Positions 48,260 through 59,636 of a DNA stretch of 64,000 bases are shown here, piece by piece; position 1 is the first letter of the stretch, and each line of letters starts with the position of its first letter. Source of the stretch: Agelaius tricolor (Eukaryota; Chordata; Aves; Passeriformes; Icteridae); contig JALJCS010000001.1 in assembly GCA_023055355.1 (NCBI GenBank), positions 71,403,381-71,467,380 of the forward strand, written 5' to 3'. The position numbers and the translations under genes were made by a program. Below the pieces are notes generated by a model. The model searched no databases, was not told the origin of the DNA, and saw only the letters and a list, made by a program, of their open reading frames with translations.

Positions 48260-51200
48260 CTTCAGACTGCAGACTGGCCAGCTCACTGAGATTTTTACCA
48301 TGACTGCTGTCACCAGGACTCAGATTTGGCACTGCTAAGCTTGCCCTGGCACCTGTGTGCTGTGTTGGAGTTGCTCCTGCATGTTTGGACATCAAAGGCA
48401 AAACAGGAAAAGTGAAAGCCACACTGTACATGGTATCAGCCTGTGAAGGTACGCAGATGCCTGGGCCCTTTGTTTTCCACGGACTGGTAAGAACGTGACC
48501 CTTGTGCCCAGGACTTCTAGAAGATGAATAAAGAGCTGTATGCATACAGCACACACACACCTACAAACATATATTTGATATGTGTGTATGCTAATACATG
48601 GACTTAGGGAACAAGGTAACCAAGGCCTTTTTCTTGCTACTGAAGCAAATCACTGAATAATAATCCGGTACATAGAAGGAACAAGATTCATCCTGAGAAC
48701 CATTACTGTCACTTCTCTCCAAACTCCTCTATCAATGCTGTTGCAGAATATCATGGCAGTGCTCTGCCATAATATCTCTTTTCTAATTTCCAGTCTAAGC
48801 ACATCCACCACCATTTTGTGTCTATTGATTCTGAGCAGTGCTGCTTGTAAGCTTTAGTCATGAGCTAAATCTAACTCTGCATTGCTGATTTTGTTTGCAA
48901 GCAAAACAGAAGTTTAGCAGAACCTAAAGGCAAAACTAACACAGAGATGCTGCAAAATGAATTTATATGATGGCATTTGCTTTATCCAACTTAAGTCAAG
49001 TCTAAGGTGGTTGTGTGTTTTCCCTCCACAACCATCAGAAAGATGCTGGCACCTTTCCAGGGTTTTTATCACTCAGGCACTTATTTGAGGATCTGAAGAA
49101 CTGTTTCCCATCAGTGCTTGCTTCTTCCTTTCCATAGATTGTCAAGTGAATCTGCATCACCAGAACAGCTGAAGCATGCACCTAAAAGCAGATGAAATGA
49201 GCCCCTCCTCACTGTTTATCTTAAAATCCAAAAGAATATTCCAGTCAATGAAACTTGGATTTTTTGCTCTTGAGAAGAAAAGGGATCACAGAGAAGTCAA
49301 CTAGAATGCCAGAGAACTGTTTTAAAAGAACTAAACTCCCTAAATCTGGTCTTTATCGACAAGTCATGAGACAAATATAAACACTGAAAGAAAAACATGG
49401 AATGTTTAAATGATTTTTCTTTCCCCAGAAGCAAGTGGCTTTTAGAATATTCATCGCACAAATTGCTTTAATTACAAATTAGAACAAGAATAAGTTTTGG
49501 AATTCTGATTTCACATGTAGAGCTCTGATTCTATGGTGAAAAAATTGCTGAAACAGGAAATTTCCTTCCTTCAATAATGTGTTGCTCTCTGCCCTTATAT
49601 CAGACCAATTCTATCTTCTAGGAGCTCGCTCTGAAAAAACATGATCTTTTAGCAGACCACTGTATTTAAACAAAACTATTGTTCTCCCTCTTCTTTGTGA
49701 CAAAAGGTAATGAATGGAGACTGGGAGTTCTTGAATACAGCAGGAGTTCTGGAATAACTATTAACATGAATTTCTGAAAATGAAGGAATTTGATGTGAAG
49801 GGCTGAAGCATAAAGACAAATTAGATAGAAGAAGATATGCTGATTTTCCAGTCTGGGCTGGAAATAACGCCGATGGAGAAGTGAAAAAGAATAGGAAACA
49901 TTGTGTCTGCAAACTGTTCTCTCAGTGGATGTTTGTGGGAGAGTGTCAGCTAAAGAATAATTTTTGGTAGGATAAGTATGTGTTACCCATGTCCAAATTT
50001 GTGGGTAATCAACTCACAAATCAGCTGATGAGTTAGTTAAATGTTGCTTCCTTAGGAAAAACACTCAGGTTTGCAAATACCTTTGATGATATACTTTTGG
50101 CAACTCAGGGGCATGCTGGAGCACGTTCCCCTTCTCTGTCACACGTTCCCCTCTGCACTTCCCCATGGGCAAATGCAAGTCCAAAAATGCAACAAACTAT
50201 TCTGTATTAATTTCTTTGTGGTGTTTTTCTCTGCAAACAAAAAACTTCTGTAAATCCAATCTTCTGTTTGTGTCTCTAACTTCATTGGCTCTGAAAGCAA
50301 AACAGGAGCTGCTTTTCCTCCTTCAGGTTGAGATTTTGGTAACAGTTAAAATGGGATTACAGAGTCAAAATTTACACTTGTAGCCAATGAGTGAAACAGA
50401 AAACTCATAGTCTGCTGCTTTTGTGGGAGGGAATACACTGTGGTAAAATGAATAATCCTCAATACTTTAACTTCTTAGGAGGGAAAATATAAGGCAATCA
50501 GGTGCTCATGAAGTGCTCAGTCTGTTTGGCTCAGTTTGCTGCCTCTCTAGAAAACCTGATGTGTATTCTTGGCATCAGGCATCAGTGCCCCGAGGGAGAG
50601 GATATACAAGCCTGCAGGAATGTAGATAAACATCTAAGTTCTTACTCTGCATAACAACAACAAAAAATAATCAGTGAAAGCCTTCAAAGTGCTGCCAAGG
50701 GGCCCTTCTTCATAGTCACAAGTTCCATACTAAGAGGAGAGCTTACACTTCTCATTGAAAATATTTAATATTTAATAGATCCAATAATAATTCTGGCTTT
50801 TTTTTTTTTGACAACAGAAAATCTATAGGGTTTTATTTTTCTGGGGCCAAGCAGGGGGAATGGCCAAGCATGTGTGTTCTTTCTAGCACTGGGCTATGTT
50901 TTCCTTGTAGTAATGCCTAATGGTTTTGTCAGTTGTTATTAACATAATAACTTTCAGAACCAAAAATGCAGGAAATATTATTTTGTAAAATTTAGTAGCT
51001 TGCTGGGAATAATTATACACTTCACAGAAGCATCTACTGAAGCATCTACTCTAGAAGCACACAGAGTTCAGCTGGTATAACTGAAGGTGAGGGTGTGTAA
51101 TTGTCAGGGGAAATCGTGTTTTATTATAGAATTTTCTAACAGTGGGTATTTGGTCAACTCTGGCAATTCCACAGATATTCAGAATGACTGCCCTTTGGGG

Positions 51201-53879
51201 ATGCTATTTATAAACTCAAAAGCGCCTGAACGGCACTCACAAAAATGCTGCCAGTTTCAAGAAAATTAATGACAATCTGACATTGTTGGAGGATGAAGAG
51301 AGAAGAGGCTTTGTGCTGAGCTTAAGGCATGAAGTGTGTTCGCACTTTGTCTTGGTCTCTCTGTGGAAGCCTGGGGTATTGATGGGAGCACCCGGCTCAC
51401 GGAGTTGTCAGTTTAGGCAAATCAATGCAGGAAAATGTAAACTTACAGGTAACCTCACATCCCTTTCTCCTAAAGGCTCTCGAGATAAAACGGTGTCTTT
51501 GTGACCTGGAGCCTTCAGGGTGTGTCTTTGCTGTACTTCCATTAAAAAACAATCCACAACAAAACCACAAAAGACAATCACACTCAAAATAGTTCCCTGA
51601 GTGCAAGTAGTTTGTGCAGAGTTTCTGCACTTGATCCAGCCTTTTGGTGATAGACTGGTTTTATATGGAATTTTAAAAATTCCAATCAGACATAGTTCAA
51701 CTACACGTCCACACTGCTCTAAAGACTAACAGTTCCCTGCTTTAAATTTTCCTGCCGGATGTCAAAATTGAACTTACTGTGCATAACCATCAGATGAGCA
51801 CCAGAACCAGCACAGGAGTGAGAGTGCCAGAAAGAGAAGTTCAGTGTCAAAGAATGACATATTCCAGTTGCTGTGTCAGTGCCTCAGCTGCTGGTGGCAA
51901 CCCAGCAGAAAGGGCCTGCACAGGTATCAGTGACTGTCTTTGAATAAAAAAGCACTTTCAGTTGATACCATCATCCTGCCAGTGGCACAGAAATGCAGGC
52001 ACATATATAATGTGTGTGCATTTACTGTGATATGAGTATTTAGATATCAAATGTTTTAATAAAACTGACTTCTGAGCAAACTTTTTATCTTCTAATCACT
52101 TCAAGTTGGGCTACATTGCTGTTACTGATGGAGTGAGGGGAAAATTACATTTCTAATGCTGTTTGTTTTGTATGAAGTCATCTGTGCAGAAAAAAGGCTT
52201 TGTATCCTGCTCGCAGAGCATGTGTGAGAACTGTTACAACAACAACAAGCAGCTTCCCGTCACTTTTATTTTGGAAGGACAAAATGGCTGAAGGCCACAG
52301 CTGCTGATTTATTCAGATGCCGAAGGAAACCATTAGCCCATTGGACCCTGAAGATGAGATTCCTTTGTGCTGAATGTTAATATAAGGAAATCCTAAACAG
52401 GGGCTGCCAAAGGGACATAATACAAATGCAAAATGCCAAATGTACCTAGAAAGGAAAGAGGTTGATGGTTGTTTATTAGAGAAGAGAAAAAAATCCAGTG
52501 GAAAGCACAGTTTGCTTTTTTTCTCCTTCTTCTTAAGTACAGTGTGATTTACAAACTATGAGATGAAAACTCTCCTGTGTTCAAATCAAACAGAATATCT
52601 TTGAAACACACAGCTATACATATGGTTGCAAGTTAATGACCGCATGTCCATGTGAACTGGTTTTTATCAGCATAATGCAGATGGAGCTGCTCCACACACT
52701 CCCTGCTGTTTGCAGCTTTGTTTTAATTAGTTGTAATAGCCCAGTATAAATGAATTGCATCCTCAGAAGAGAGGTCAAAGAACATACATAATAGCTGTCA
52801 TCAGGGTAGGCAACTCCTCTTTCAGATTGCTGCTGTAATGGCCTCATGGCAGAAAAACATGATTAATCATTGCCTGTATTTAGCCTGAATTTCACAAACA
52901 TCTCCCTCTCCCCCAGCTCTTTTCTTTCAAGATTCAACAGTTACAAGTACTTTATTCCATACCTGTGCAGGAGTGACATTTCTAATACTTTATTCAGAAC
53001 TTCAAAAATATTTAGTACAGGACAAGCTGTCATCTACAGCAATGTTTAAATCAACATGGGGTCCTATTTGGAGGATGTATATTTATATGTCACAACAAGA
53101 CCACAGAATTGAAACTTGTCCTGGCTCCCTGTCTTGTTCTCAGCCGAGCGAAATGGAGCTTCTGGCATGTGGCAAAGAAATGACAGAGGAAGAGCAACAG
53201 TACTCACGAGTCAAGGCTGAACTGATTATAGGAAAGAGAATGTGATTGACTGAGGAGGTTGATAATAGTAGAGGAAATAGACCAAGAGTGGCTGAAACAA
53301 AGGACAGAGGAATTTGTTTCCGCTGGCTGATGTTCCTCCACTTTTCCAACTAAGATTTTAACCAATAAAAAACAAACCATGTTTGTGGTGTTGTCACAAC
53401 AGTTTCCAGTTAAAGACAAATCAAATCAGGATAAACTTCCAGCATCCCTCATTTTGGTTGGTTGCTAGCCAAATGAATGAGAATGCAAAATATGTTTGAT
53501 TTACAAAGTTATTTGCAGACTGCTTCTTATAGAGTTCTTATATAGCATTGACCCACATTCCATGGTTTGAAAGATATGGCACTAGGACTTCATTCTTTCA
53601 GCAGCCAGAAAAATGGCCCCACAAATTCCTTATTATCACTGGCTGTATTCTGGTGATCCTTGCTGTGTCCAGCTGGTGACAGTTTTTCACTGTCCTTTAG
53701 CAATCATCTGCAAGGCAGACTCTGACCAGTGCTCTTGGCTGGCTGGAGGGAGCTGTGCTGTACCCAAAGGGTCCAGCCTGTGACCCTGTGTATCTGCTAA
53801 GATGTCCCTAATGGAGTGTCTGCAGGGGGGAGGAAGAACAGGAAAAACAAAGTTGGCTTTGCTTCTTTGAATAATGATA
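48260..53879. other. AT-rich intergenic sequence, possible conserved elements
   Basis: Over 5 kb lacks a recognised transposon, unusual beside the CR1-dense flanks. The segments at about 51080-51480 and 52230-52930 have mixed, non-repetitive sequence with motifs such as tttgttttaattagttg and acatgattaatcattgcc, compatible with conserved regulatory DNA. No exon was supported. Confidence 0.35.
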
Positions 53880-54314
53880 GAATCTGAGAATCATTAAAGT
53901 TGGTAAAGACCCCCACGATCATTGAATCCAAGCTTTGACTGGAAACCACCATGTCAAGTAACCCAAAGCACTGAGTGCCACATCCAGTCTTCCTTGAGGA
54001 GTTCCAGGCATGGTGACTCCACAACCTCCCTGGTGGCCCCTTGCAGTGCATGACTACCCCCCCTCACTGATGAAATTCTTCCTGATGTCAGTCTGAACAT
54101 CCCCTGGCACAGCTTGAGGCCATTTCCTTTTGGTCTGCCCACCCCCCACCTGGCTGTCCCCTCCTGTCAGGAGCTGTGCAGAGCCAGAAGGTCCCCCCTG
54201 AGCCTCCTTTTCTCCAGGCTGAGCCCCTTTCCCAGCTCCCTCAGCTGCTCCTCCTCAGACCTGTGCTCCAGAGCCTTCCCCAGCTCCATTCCCTTCCCTG
54301 GACCATGCAACCAC
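53880..54314 (-). mobile_element. CR1 LINE, 3' fragment
   Basis: Antisense CR1: 'agaatctgagaatcattaaagttggtaaagacccccacgatcattgaatccaa', 'gatgaaattcttcctgatgtcagtctgaacatcccctggcacagcttgaggcc', 'ctgagcctccttttctccaggctgagcccctttcccagctccctcagctgctcctcctcagacctgtgctccag'. A run of 17 A follows at 54328-54344. Confidence 0.95.
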
Positions 54315-54964
54315 CTCCATAACAGGTAAAAAAAAAAAAAAAAAGTTTCAATATTAGTATGCAACCTTCTTTTTCCCCTTGCTTGAAAATCTGCATTTTG
54401 ATACAATTTTTATTTACAAAAAAACCCTTCTCTGTGGTTTTATATTTTCTCCCTTATTTTTTTAATAAGAGTCCTGCCTCCTTCTGAGGAATAAACAGAT
54501 TCACTCTTCACTGATTATGCAGTGAAGGGAAAAGTACTGTGTGTGTTGAATTAATATTTTTCCAGTTTGTATGTTTTTAAATGTAATATATCTGCTGCTA
54601 CTTCAAACCAGCAGAGGGAGTTTGCTCATACAAATAATTTTTAAACTTCTCAACACAATCCTATTTTTTCAATACTGTTGTTACCTGGCAAGAGCTGCTG
54701 CTGAAAAGAAAAGGTGAAATTTTACCATCCAGACTGTTTAACTCCTTAGTCTTAGAGGCTGCTTGCTTCCAGTCAATTTCTATGGATGTCATTGTGCAGG
54801 AAGTTGCTGCAATGAAAAATTCATAGAGAACTAAAAACATGAAAAATCAAGTCAGCTGGAATGTTTGGGAGCAAACTACTTGGTTAAAGGGGAATGTACA
54901 ATTATTGCAGTGCATGTGCCACTCAAAAGTGCATGAAACCACTGTGTGGTAACAGCTGACACAC

Positions 54965-54993
54965 TTTTTTTTTTTTGGAAAAAAAAAAAAAAA
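54965..54993. repeat. T12-GG-A15 self-complementary tract
   Basis: Twelve T, two G, then fifteen A: a homopolymer inverted repeat able to form an AT hairpin. Sequencing errors in run lengths are possible. Confidence 0.9.
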
Positions 54994-55157
54994 GTCAGTT
55001 CCTTTATTTTTTGCACTCTAGAGAGAAGCTTTGAAAGTTCCTGGTTTAGGTTTCTTTATTTGGAAATAATGGAGTAGTTTTAAGATGACCACAGTGGCAA
55101 AAAAGGTCAAGTGAAATGTTCACTGTAGCAATACTAGGGAGAGTCCCATTACTACTA

Positions 55158-55248
55158 GGGGGTTTTGGGGTGTTTTTTTTTTTGTTGGTTTTTTTTTTTT
55201 TGTTTTGTTTTGTTTTGTTTGTTTGTTTTTGGTTTTTTTTTTTTTTGT
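55158..55248. repeat. T/G-rich simple sequence
   Basis: About 90 bp of T runs interrupted by single or double G, including a (TTTTG)n core near 55202-55220. No C and almost no A on the plus strand. Confidence 0.92.
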
Positions 55249-57667
55249 GAGTGAAAAGAAAGCAGCTCTAGTGGTGACAAATTGTATAATTCTTATCTTG
55301 TGTTATAAAACTGCATAGCAGGAACTATACAATGACCTCTCTTGCAAAATAAAATTATAGCAGTTACTGATGTTAACAGTGGATATTATCTTGATCTGCA
55401 AGTATGTCACAACTCTTCCTCTCTCAAAAGCAAGGTAGAAATTCAGATATTTCATTAAGCTCAATCATAAAACACTTAAAATGCTAATCTTTCATTTAAA
55501 AAAGTTTTCTTGAACAAATTTGTGAGACGATTGTGTTATTTCTGGGAACCTAATTGGATTTGAAAATACTCTGAAACAAATATGCACTTTTATAATTCCA
55601 TAGAGTCAGAATATCAATTCTCTACACCTGGAACTGAAAGGAAGGTCGGAATAAAAAGCAAGAGCCAGTTTTCCCTGTATATCTGTCAGAATATGAGTAA
55701 AACTATTTTCAAAGGACTGCATAAATACCAATTATTGGCTAATATTCAAGGGAAAATGGCTCATTACAATTTTCAGCTTTTACTGAAGTGGAAAATGAGG
55801 AAGGAAGTCATTGTAGGTGATTTAGAACGCAATTTTCAGTAAATAAGCATTTAGCACATGCCACCAGACATAGAGCATAGAGAAAAGAAATTAAGTAGTC
55901 ATGTGATTTAACAGTTGAGTGAAAATAGTCAATAGGCTGGCACAGATGTATTTTCTTTACATGCATTACAATTGCCAACCTATATGAGATTGCTAAATAC
56001 AGGTCCCCATGCTGCTCTGAGTCACACATGAGCAGACTCCTGCACTTTTGCAAACCTCAGTGCTGTGAAGTCTTGTCAGACTCAGCGAAGCGTGGGGCAG
56101 ACACAGCTGCCAGTGCCACACACTTCACAGGGCACAGCCCAGCTCTAGGCAGAAAACTGCTCAGGCTGCAGGGCATGGATTCAGCAGCATCGCCCACAGA
56201 GAAAGAGACTGGGGCTCAGCAGCCCCCAGAGGGGCTCCCTCAGGAGCCATCCCATTTCTGCCTCACTGGTACTGGAAAGAGGATGGAGGCTGAAGCACAG
56301 GACCAGCAGATGCTGGTGCTTTAACATTGGAGCAGATGGCTCAGAATAAAACTCAGGTTTTGTACTCAGGCTGCTAAGAAGCTTTGAGCTAGACCTGGCC
56401 AGAGTTATCAAGGCATGTTGAAATAAAACAGAATTTCACAAAGCCAGTATTTTACCTGTCCACAGCATAAGAACCAAGAACCAGGGCTTTGCTCTCCAGC
56501 CTGTTCTAGGCTGAAGGGAGGGGCAAAGGCAGCTTTATGTCAGCATAAGTGAATATGAACTGGAAGGAGATTTGGCCAGCTTCCAGATAGAAGGCTACAT
56601 GGAGCTCCCTCAATGCTCTCTAAACATGTACACTACTGACATTTTATTTCTCACCTCTTGTTCATGCACACTTAGCTTTGTGGCAGAATTTTAAAAAGTA
56701 AAAACTGCTACATTAGATAAAAATTATAATTCCTCTTATCCTTTATCCTTCTTTTTTAGCACATAGCTCTACAAAGGAAGTGGAAAAAAGTGATACATTA
56801 GACAGATGAGGATAATTCATTCTCATGGAAGTTATTTTCTGAATTTTTATTGGAAGAGGCTTCAGACTCTAATGCTGATGTTTCCTTTCTGTCCCGAACC
56901 TCCTCTTCTTATTAAGTACTTTAAACCTGGGGGTGCAGGAGGGTTGTAGTTTTATAAAAAACAAATTCTTCTTTTAAAGGTAGCATCATGGTGCCATTTA
57001 TCAGCAAAACACTGCACCTGCTTCAAGGAAATTCTGATTATGACTTGTGTAGTCTCAGTTCTGCAGTTGAAAAAAATGGAAGCACCTGCCTCAAAGTATG
57101 GTGAAGCAGATAAAATACCATAATAAAATGTGATATATAGTTGTTTATACTCTCAGACTTCATGTTGTGTCTTTAGTGCTCATGATCTGACTCATTTTCC
57201 CTTTCTGTGCCATGAGAAAGATGCTAAGCAAAAGCTGACTCCTGGAAATACTTGACATTCTTTTCAGGCTAATTTTGTCCTGAGCTTGGCTGAAACAGCT
57301 CATTTGGAACCACTCATAAAAGGATGTCTGCAGCCAAAAAGAGGGAATATTTTCACTTCAGAGAGCCCTGCTGTGTTACATTCCCTGATTTTCATCAAAA
57401 CCAGACCATGTTTACTTGTCCTTTTGGCCTCAGAGTCAGGGTTTTTTCTTTAAATTTCTTCAGTTCTAAGTAGTTGTTTCACTCATTCCTGAGTTTCCCA
57501 CAAAGACCTAAACAGTGGCAGTCTGATATAGCTTGGAGCACTTTCCTACATGCATCTGAAGTAAAAAAAAAAAACCACACCCAACAAAAAAGACCCTTAC
57601 CCCATAAACTCTTCAAAAGCAGTGCACAAGCCCACAAACACGTGTGTGATGTTGATAACATTGGCCA

Positions 57668-57912
57668 AGGGGATGGTTAGGTTGGGAAAGTCCTCTCAGA
57701 CCATCCAGTCCAACTGTGACCAGGCAGCACCAGGTCAGCTAGATCCTGACACAAAGTGCCACATCCACTGCTTGCTGAACATCCCTCCAGGGATGAGACT
57801 CCACTGTCTCTGAGCTGCCCATTCCAGTGGGTAATCAACCTTTCTGTGAATTAACCTTTCTCCAATCTGAGCCTCCTCAGCCTTTCCTCCTAAGATTTGT
57901 GCTCCAGACCCA
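57668..57912 (-). mobile_element. CR1 LINE, 3' fragment
   Basis: Antisense CR1: 'ggatggttaggttgggaaagtcctctcagaccatccagtccaactgtgacc', 'acatccactgcttgctgaacatccctccagggatgagactccactgtctctgagctgcccattccagtggg', 'ctgagcctcctcagcctttcctcctaagatttgtgctccag'. Confidence 0.92.
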
Positions 57913-58024
57913 GAGGAAGAGGAGGACTGTGTGCTGGGAAGCAGGGCAGGGATGTGGGGTGGCCCAAGCAATGAAGGCAGTGGTGAGGGGGACAGTGCTG
58001 TTCGTGAGTCCTTGAGGGAAAAAG

Positions 58025-58586
58025 GCAAAAGGAATCCTGCGCACATTAGGAAGAACATTGCCAGCACATCAGAGAGGTGAGTCTGCACCTCTGCTCAGTC
58101 TTGCTGAGGCATATCTGGAGTGCTGTGTCCTGGTCTGGGCTCTGTGAGAGACATGGAGCTCCTGAAGTGAGTCCAGTGGAGACTATGGAGATGAAGGGAG
58201 TGGAACATCTTTCTTACAAGGAAAGGCTGAGGGAGCTGAGGCTGTTCAGCCTTGAGAGGGGCCTCATCCCGGTCTGTCCCGTTGCAGGGAGGGCTCAGAG
58301 CAGGGCCCAGGCTCAGCTCCTGGGGCTCAGCAATGGCACCAGAGGAACGGGCAGGAACTGATCCCAGCATGTTCCACCAGAACATGAGGAAGGACTTCTT
58401 TACAGTGCAGTGACTGAGCACTGAACAGATTGCCCAGAGAGAGTGTGGAGTCTCCCTCACTGGAGATGTTCCAGAACTGTCTGGACACAAATCCCACGCC
58501 ATGTGCTCTGGGTAATTCTGCTTGAGCAGGGAGGTCGAACCACTGTGGTCCCTTCTGACCTGTCCTGTTCTGTGATTGTGTGAAGG
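58025..58586 (+). mobile_element. CR1 LINE, 3' fragment
   Basis: Sense CR1: 'ctgaggcatatctggagtgctgtgtcctggtctgggctc', 'aggaaaggctgagggagctgaggctgttcagccttgagaggggcctcatc', 'gaggtcgaaccactgtggtcccttctgacctgtcctgttctgtgattgtgtgaa'. It lies about 110 bp from the opposite-strand CR1 at 57668 and about 170 bp from the right CpG island. Confidence 0.92.
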
Positions 58587-58745
58587 GGGTGATGAGGGGA
58601 ATGATGAGGAGGCTGATGAAGGGGCTGTGAGGGATGGTGAGTGGGTTATGAGAGAGGAGGCTGACTGGGGAGTGATGAGGGAGCTGTGAGGGGCTCATGA
58701 GAGGGGATTTGATGAGGGCAGTAATGAGAGGAGCGCTGAGGGGCG
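58587..58745. repeat. Degenerate GATGAGGGG-type minisatellite
   Basis: About 160 bp of purine-rich degenerate units (gatgagggg, gctgatgaagggg, gctgtgagg, ttatgagag) between the CR1 end and the right CpG island. Units vary in length, so it is a decayed tandem array or simple purine-rich sequence. Confidence 0.65.
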
Positions 58746-58845
58746 GAAGAGGCGTTTCACGCCAGGTCTAACGGGGGGGCCGATGAGGGTGTGCCGGGGG
58801 CGGGGCCGGGGGCGGTCCCTGCCCTGAGGGGCGGAGCCGAAGCGG

Positions 58846-58853
58846 TGACGTCA
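58846..58853. promoter_or_regulatory. CRE-type palindrome (TGACGTCA)
   Basis: A perfect TGACGTCA, the full consensus site for CREB/ATF bZIP proteins, sits in the CpG island about 290 bp upstream of the ATG at 59138. Such sites in CpG-island promoters are often functional. The role here is inferred. Confidence 0.6.
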
Positions 58854-59137
58854 CCCCCGCCTGGCAACGGCGTGGGGGCGGTGGCGGCGCGCGGCTCTCG
58901 CGGGACTTGGCGCCCCCCGCCGTGGGCGGAGCGGAGCTGCCGGTGCCCAAGCTCGGCTGAGGCGGCAGCGGGAGCGGCGGGACGGGACGGGCGAGCGGCG
59001 CTTCTGCCCCGGGCCGCCCGCGGCTCGGAGCCGCCCCTTCCACGTCCGTAGCGCCACGGATGGAGCCGCAGTGCCCGGCTTGAGCGTGTCGGCGGGACCC
59101 GGAGCCGCTCCGCCGAGCCTGGGCGGGCGGTCGCAGC

Positions 59138-59141
59138 ATGG
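59138..59141 (+). CDS. Candidate start exon, model A (ATG plus one base)
   Basis: CGCAGC-ATG-G is a good Kozak start and is followed at once by the donor GTGAGC (GT at 59142-59143), so the first coding exon would hold only ATGG, phase 1. Genes with an almost empty first coding exon are known in vertebrates. If the donor is skipped, the frame runs 66 codons and stops at 59336. A compatible in-phase downstream exon candidate is at 62406-62481. The gene is not recognised. Confidence 0.3.
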
Positions 59142-59256
59142 GTGAGCGCGGCGGGGCGGGCGGCGGCACCGGCCCCCTCTTCCCGCTTCTTCGGGGGCGC
59201 CTTCGCCGCCCTTTGTCTGAGGGCGCGGACCCGCGGGGCCCGGGGCAGCCCCCGAG

Positions 59257-59334
59257 ATGCCCGGGGCGGGAGCGATGTCGGTATCCGGGGCACGGTGGAG
59301 GAGCTGCCGGGCCGGCGAGTGCGGCAGGTGCTCG
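59257..59334 (+). CDS. Candidate first coding exon, model B
   Basis: ATG at 59257 opens 26 codons (Met-Pro-Gly-Ala-Gly-Ala-Met-Ser-Val-Ser...) ending at the donor CTCG|GTGAGC (GT at 59335-59336), phase 0. A second in-frame ATG lies at 59275. Of the frames crossing this donor, only this one stays open when joined to the exon candidate at 59568-59636. The basic, Arg/Ser/Ala-rich start could suit a mitochondrial presequence, but that is speculation. The ATG at 59138 would then be an upstream ORF. Confidence 0.28.
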
Positions 59335-59567
59335 GTGAGCGCTCCCTCCTGGGAGAGACCGGGGCCGCCCCGTCCCGCCCGGCCGGTCCCAGGAGCTGCG
59401 GAGGGGCCCGGGCTGGGAGGAGGCGCGGGGGGTTCCGTGCGTTTCGGTGGGGAGAGCGAGGTGTACACCAATACCTAGTGCTGCTTGGAGGGAGTGGCTT
59501 GGTGAGCATAAAAGTTTTTATGGTTAAATCCAGCCCTTTCACCTTTTTTTTTTTTTTTTCCACTCAG

Positions 59568-59636
59568 CGTCAATTTGAGCTGAGCCTTCGCCCATTTCTC
59601 CACCAAGGCGGAAGCACTCACTGTATTTTAAAGAGA
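59568..59636 (+). CDS. Candidate second exon, model B
   Basis: An excellent acceptor (T16 then CCACTCAG, AG at 59566-59567) is followed by 69 nt and the donor AGA|GTGAGT. The phase 0 frame is open for 23 codons (Arg-Gln-Phe-Glu-Leu-Ser-Leu-Arg-Pro-Phe-Leu-His...). The other two frames contain stops. It could equally be a 5' UTR or non-coding exon. No family is recognised. Confidence 0.28.

Larger units (their letters stand above)
54345..57667. other. AT-rich intergenic sequence with simple repeats
   Basis: No gene or transposon was recognised. T/G-rich sequence lies at 55158-55248 and a T12-GG-A15 inverted tract at 54965-54993. An 86-codon frame at 55582-55842 is not flanked by splice signals and is not called. 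Confidence 0.35.
58755..59480. promoter_or_regulatory. CpG island, probable promoter of a plus-strand gene
   Basis: Dense CpG and GC content, including 'gggggcggggccgggggcgg' GC-box/G-quadruplex sequence at 58797-58816 and a CRE-like 'tgacgtca' at 58846-58853. Start codons with splice donors occur on the plus strand in its right part, so the gene is inferred to run rightwards out of the window. Long opposite-strand ORFs (58757-59563) are GC-driven shadows. Confidence 0.75.

Noticed and set aside
58757..59563. 268-codon minus-strand ORF in the right CpG island
   Set aside because: It is an open frame caused by GC content, is shadowed by several others on both strands, and has no start or splice context better than chance.
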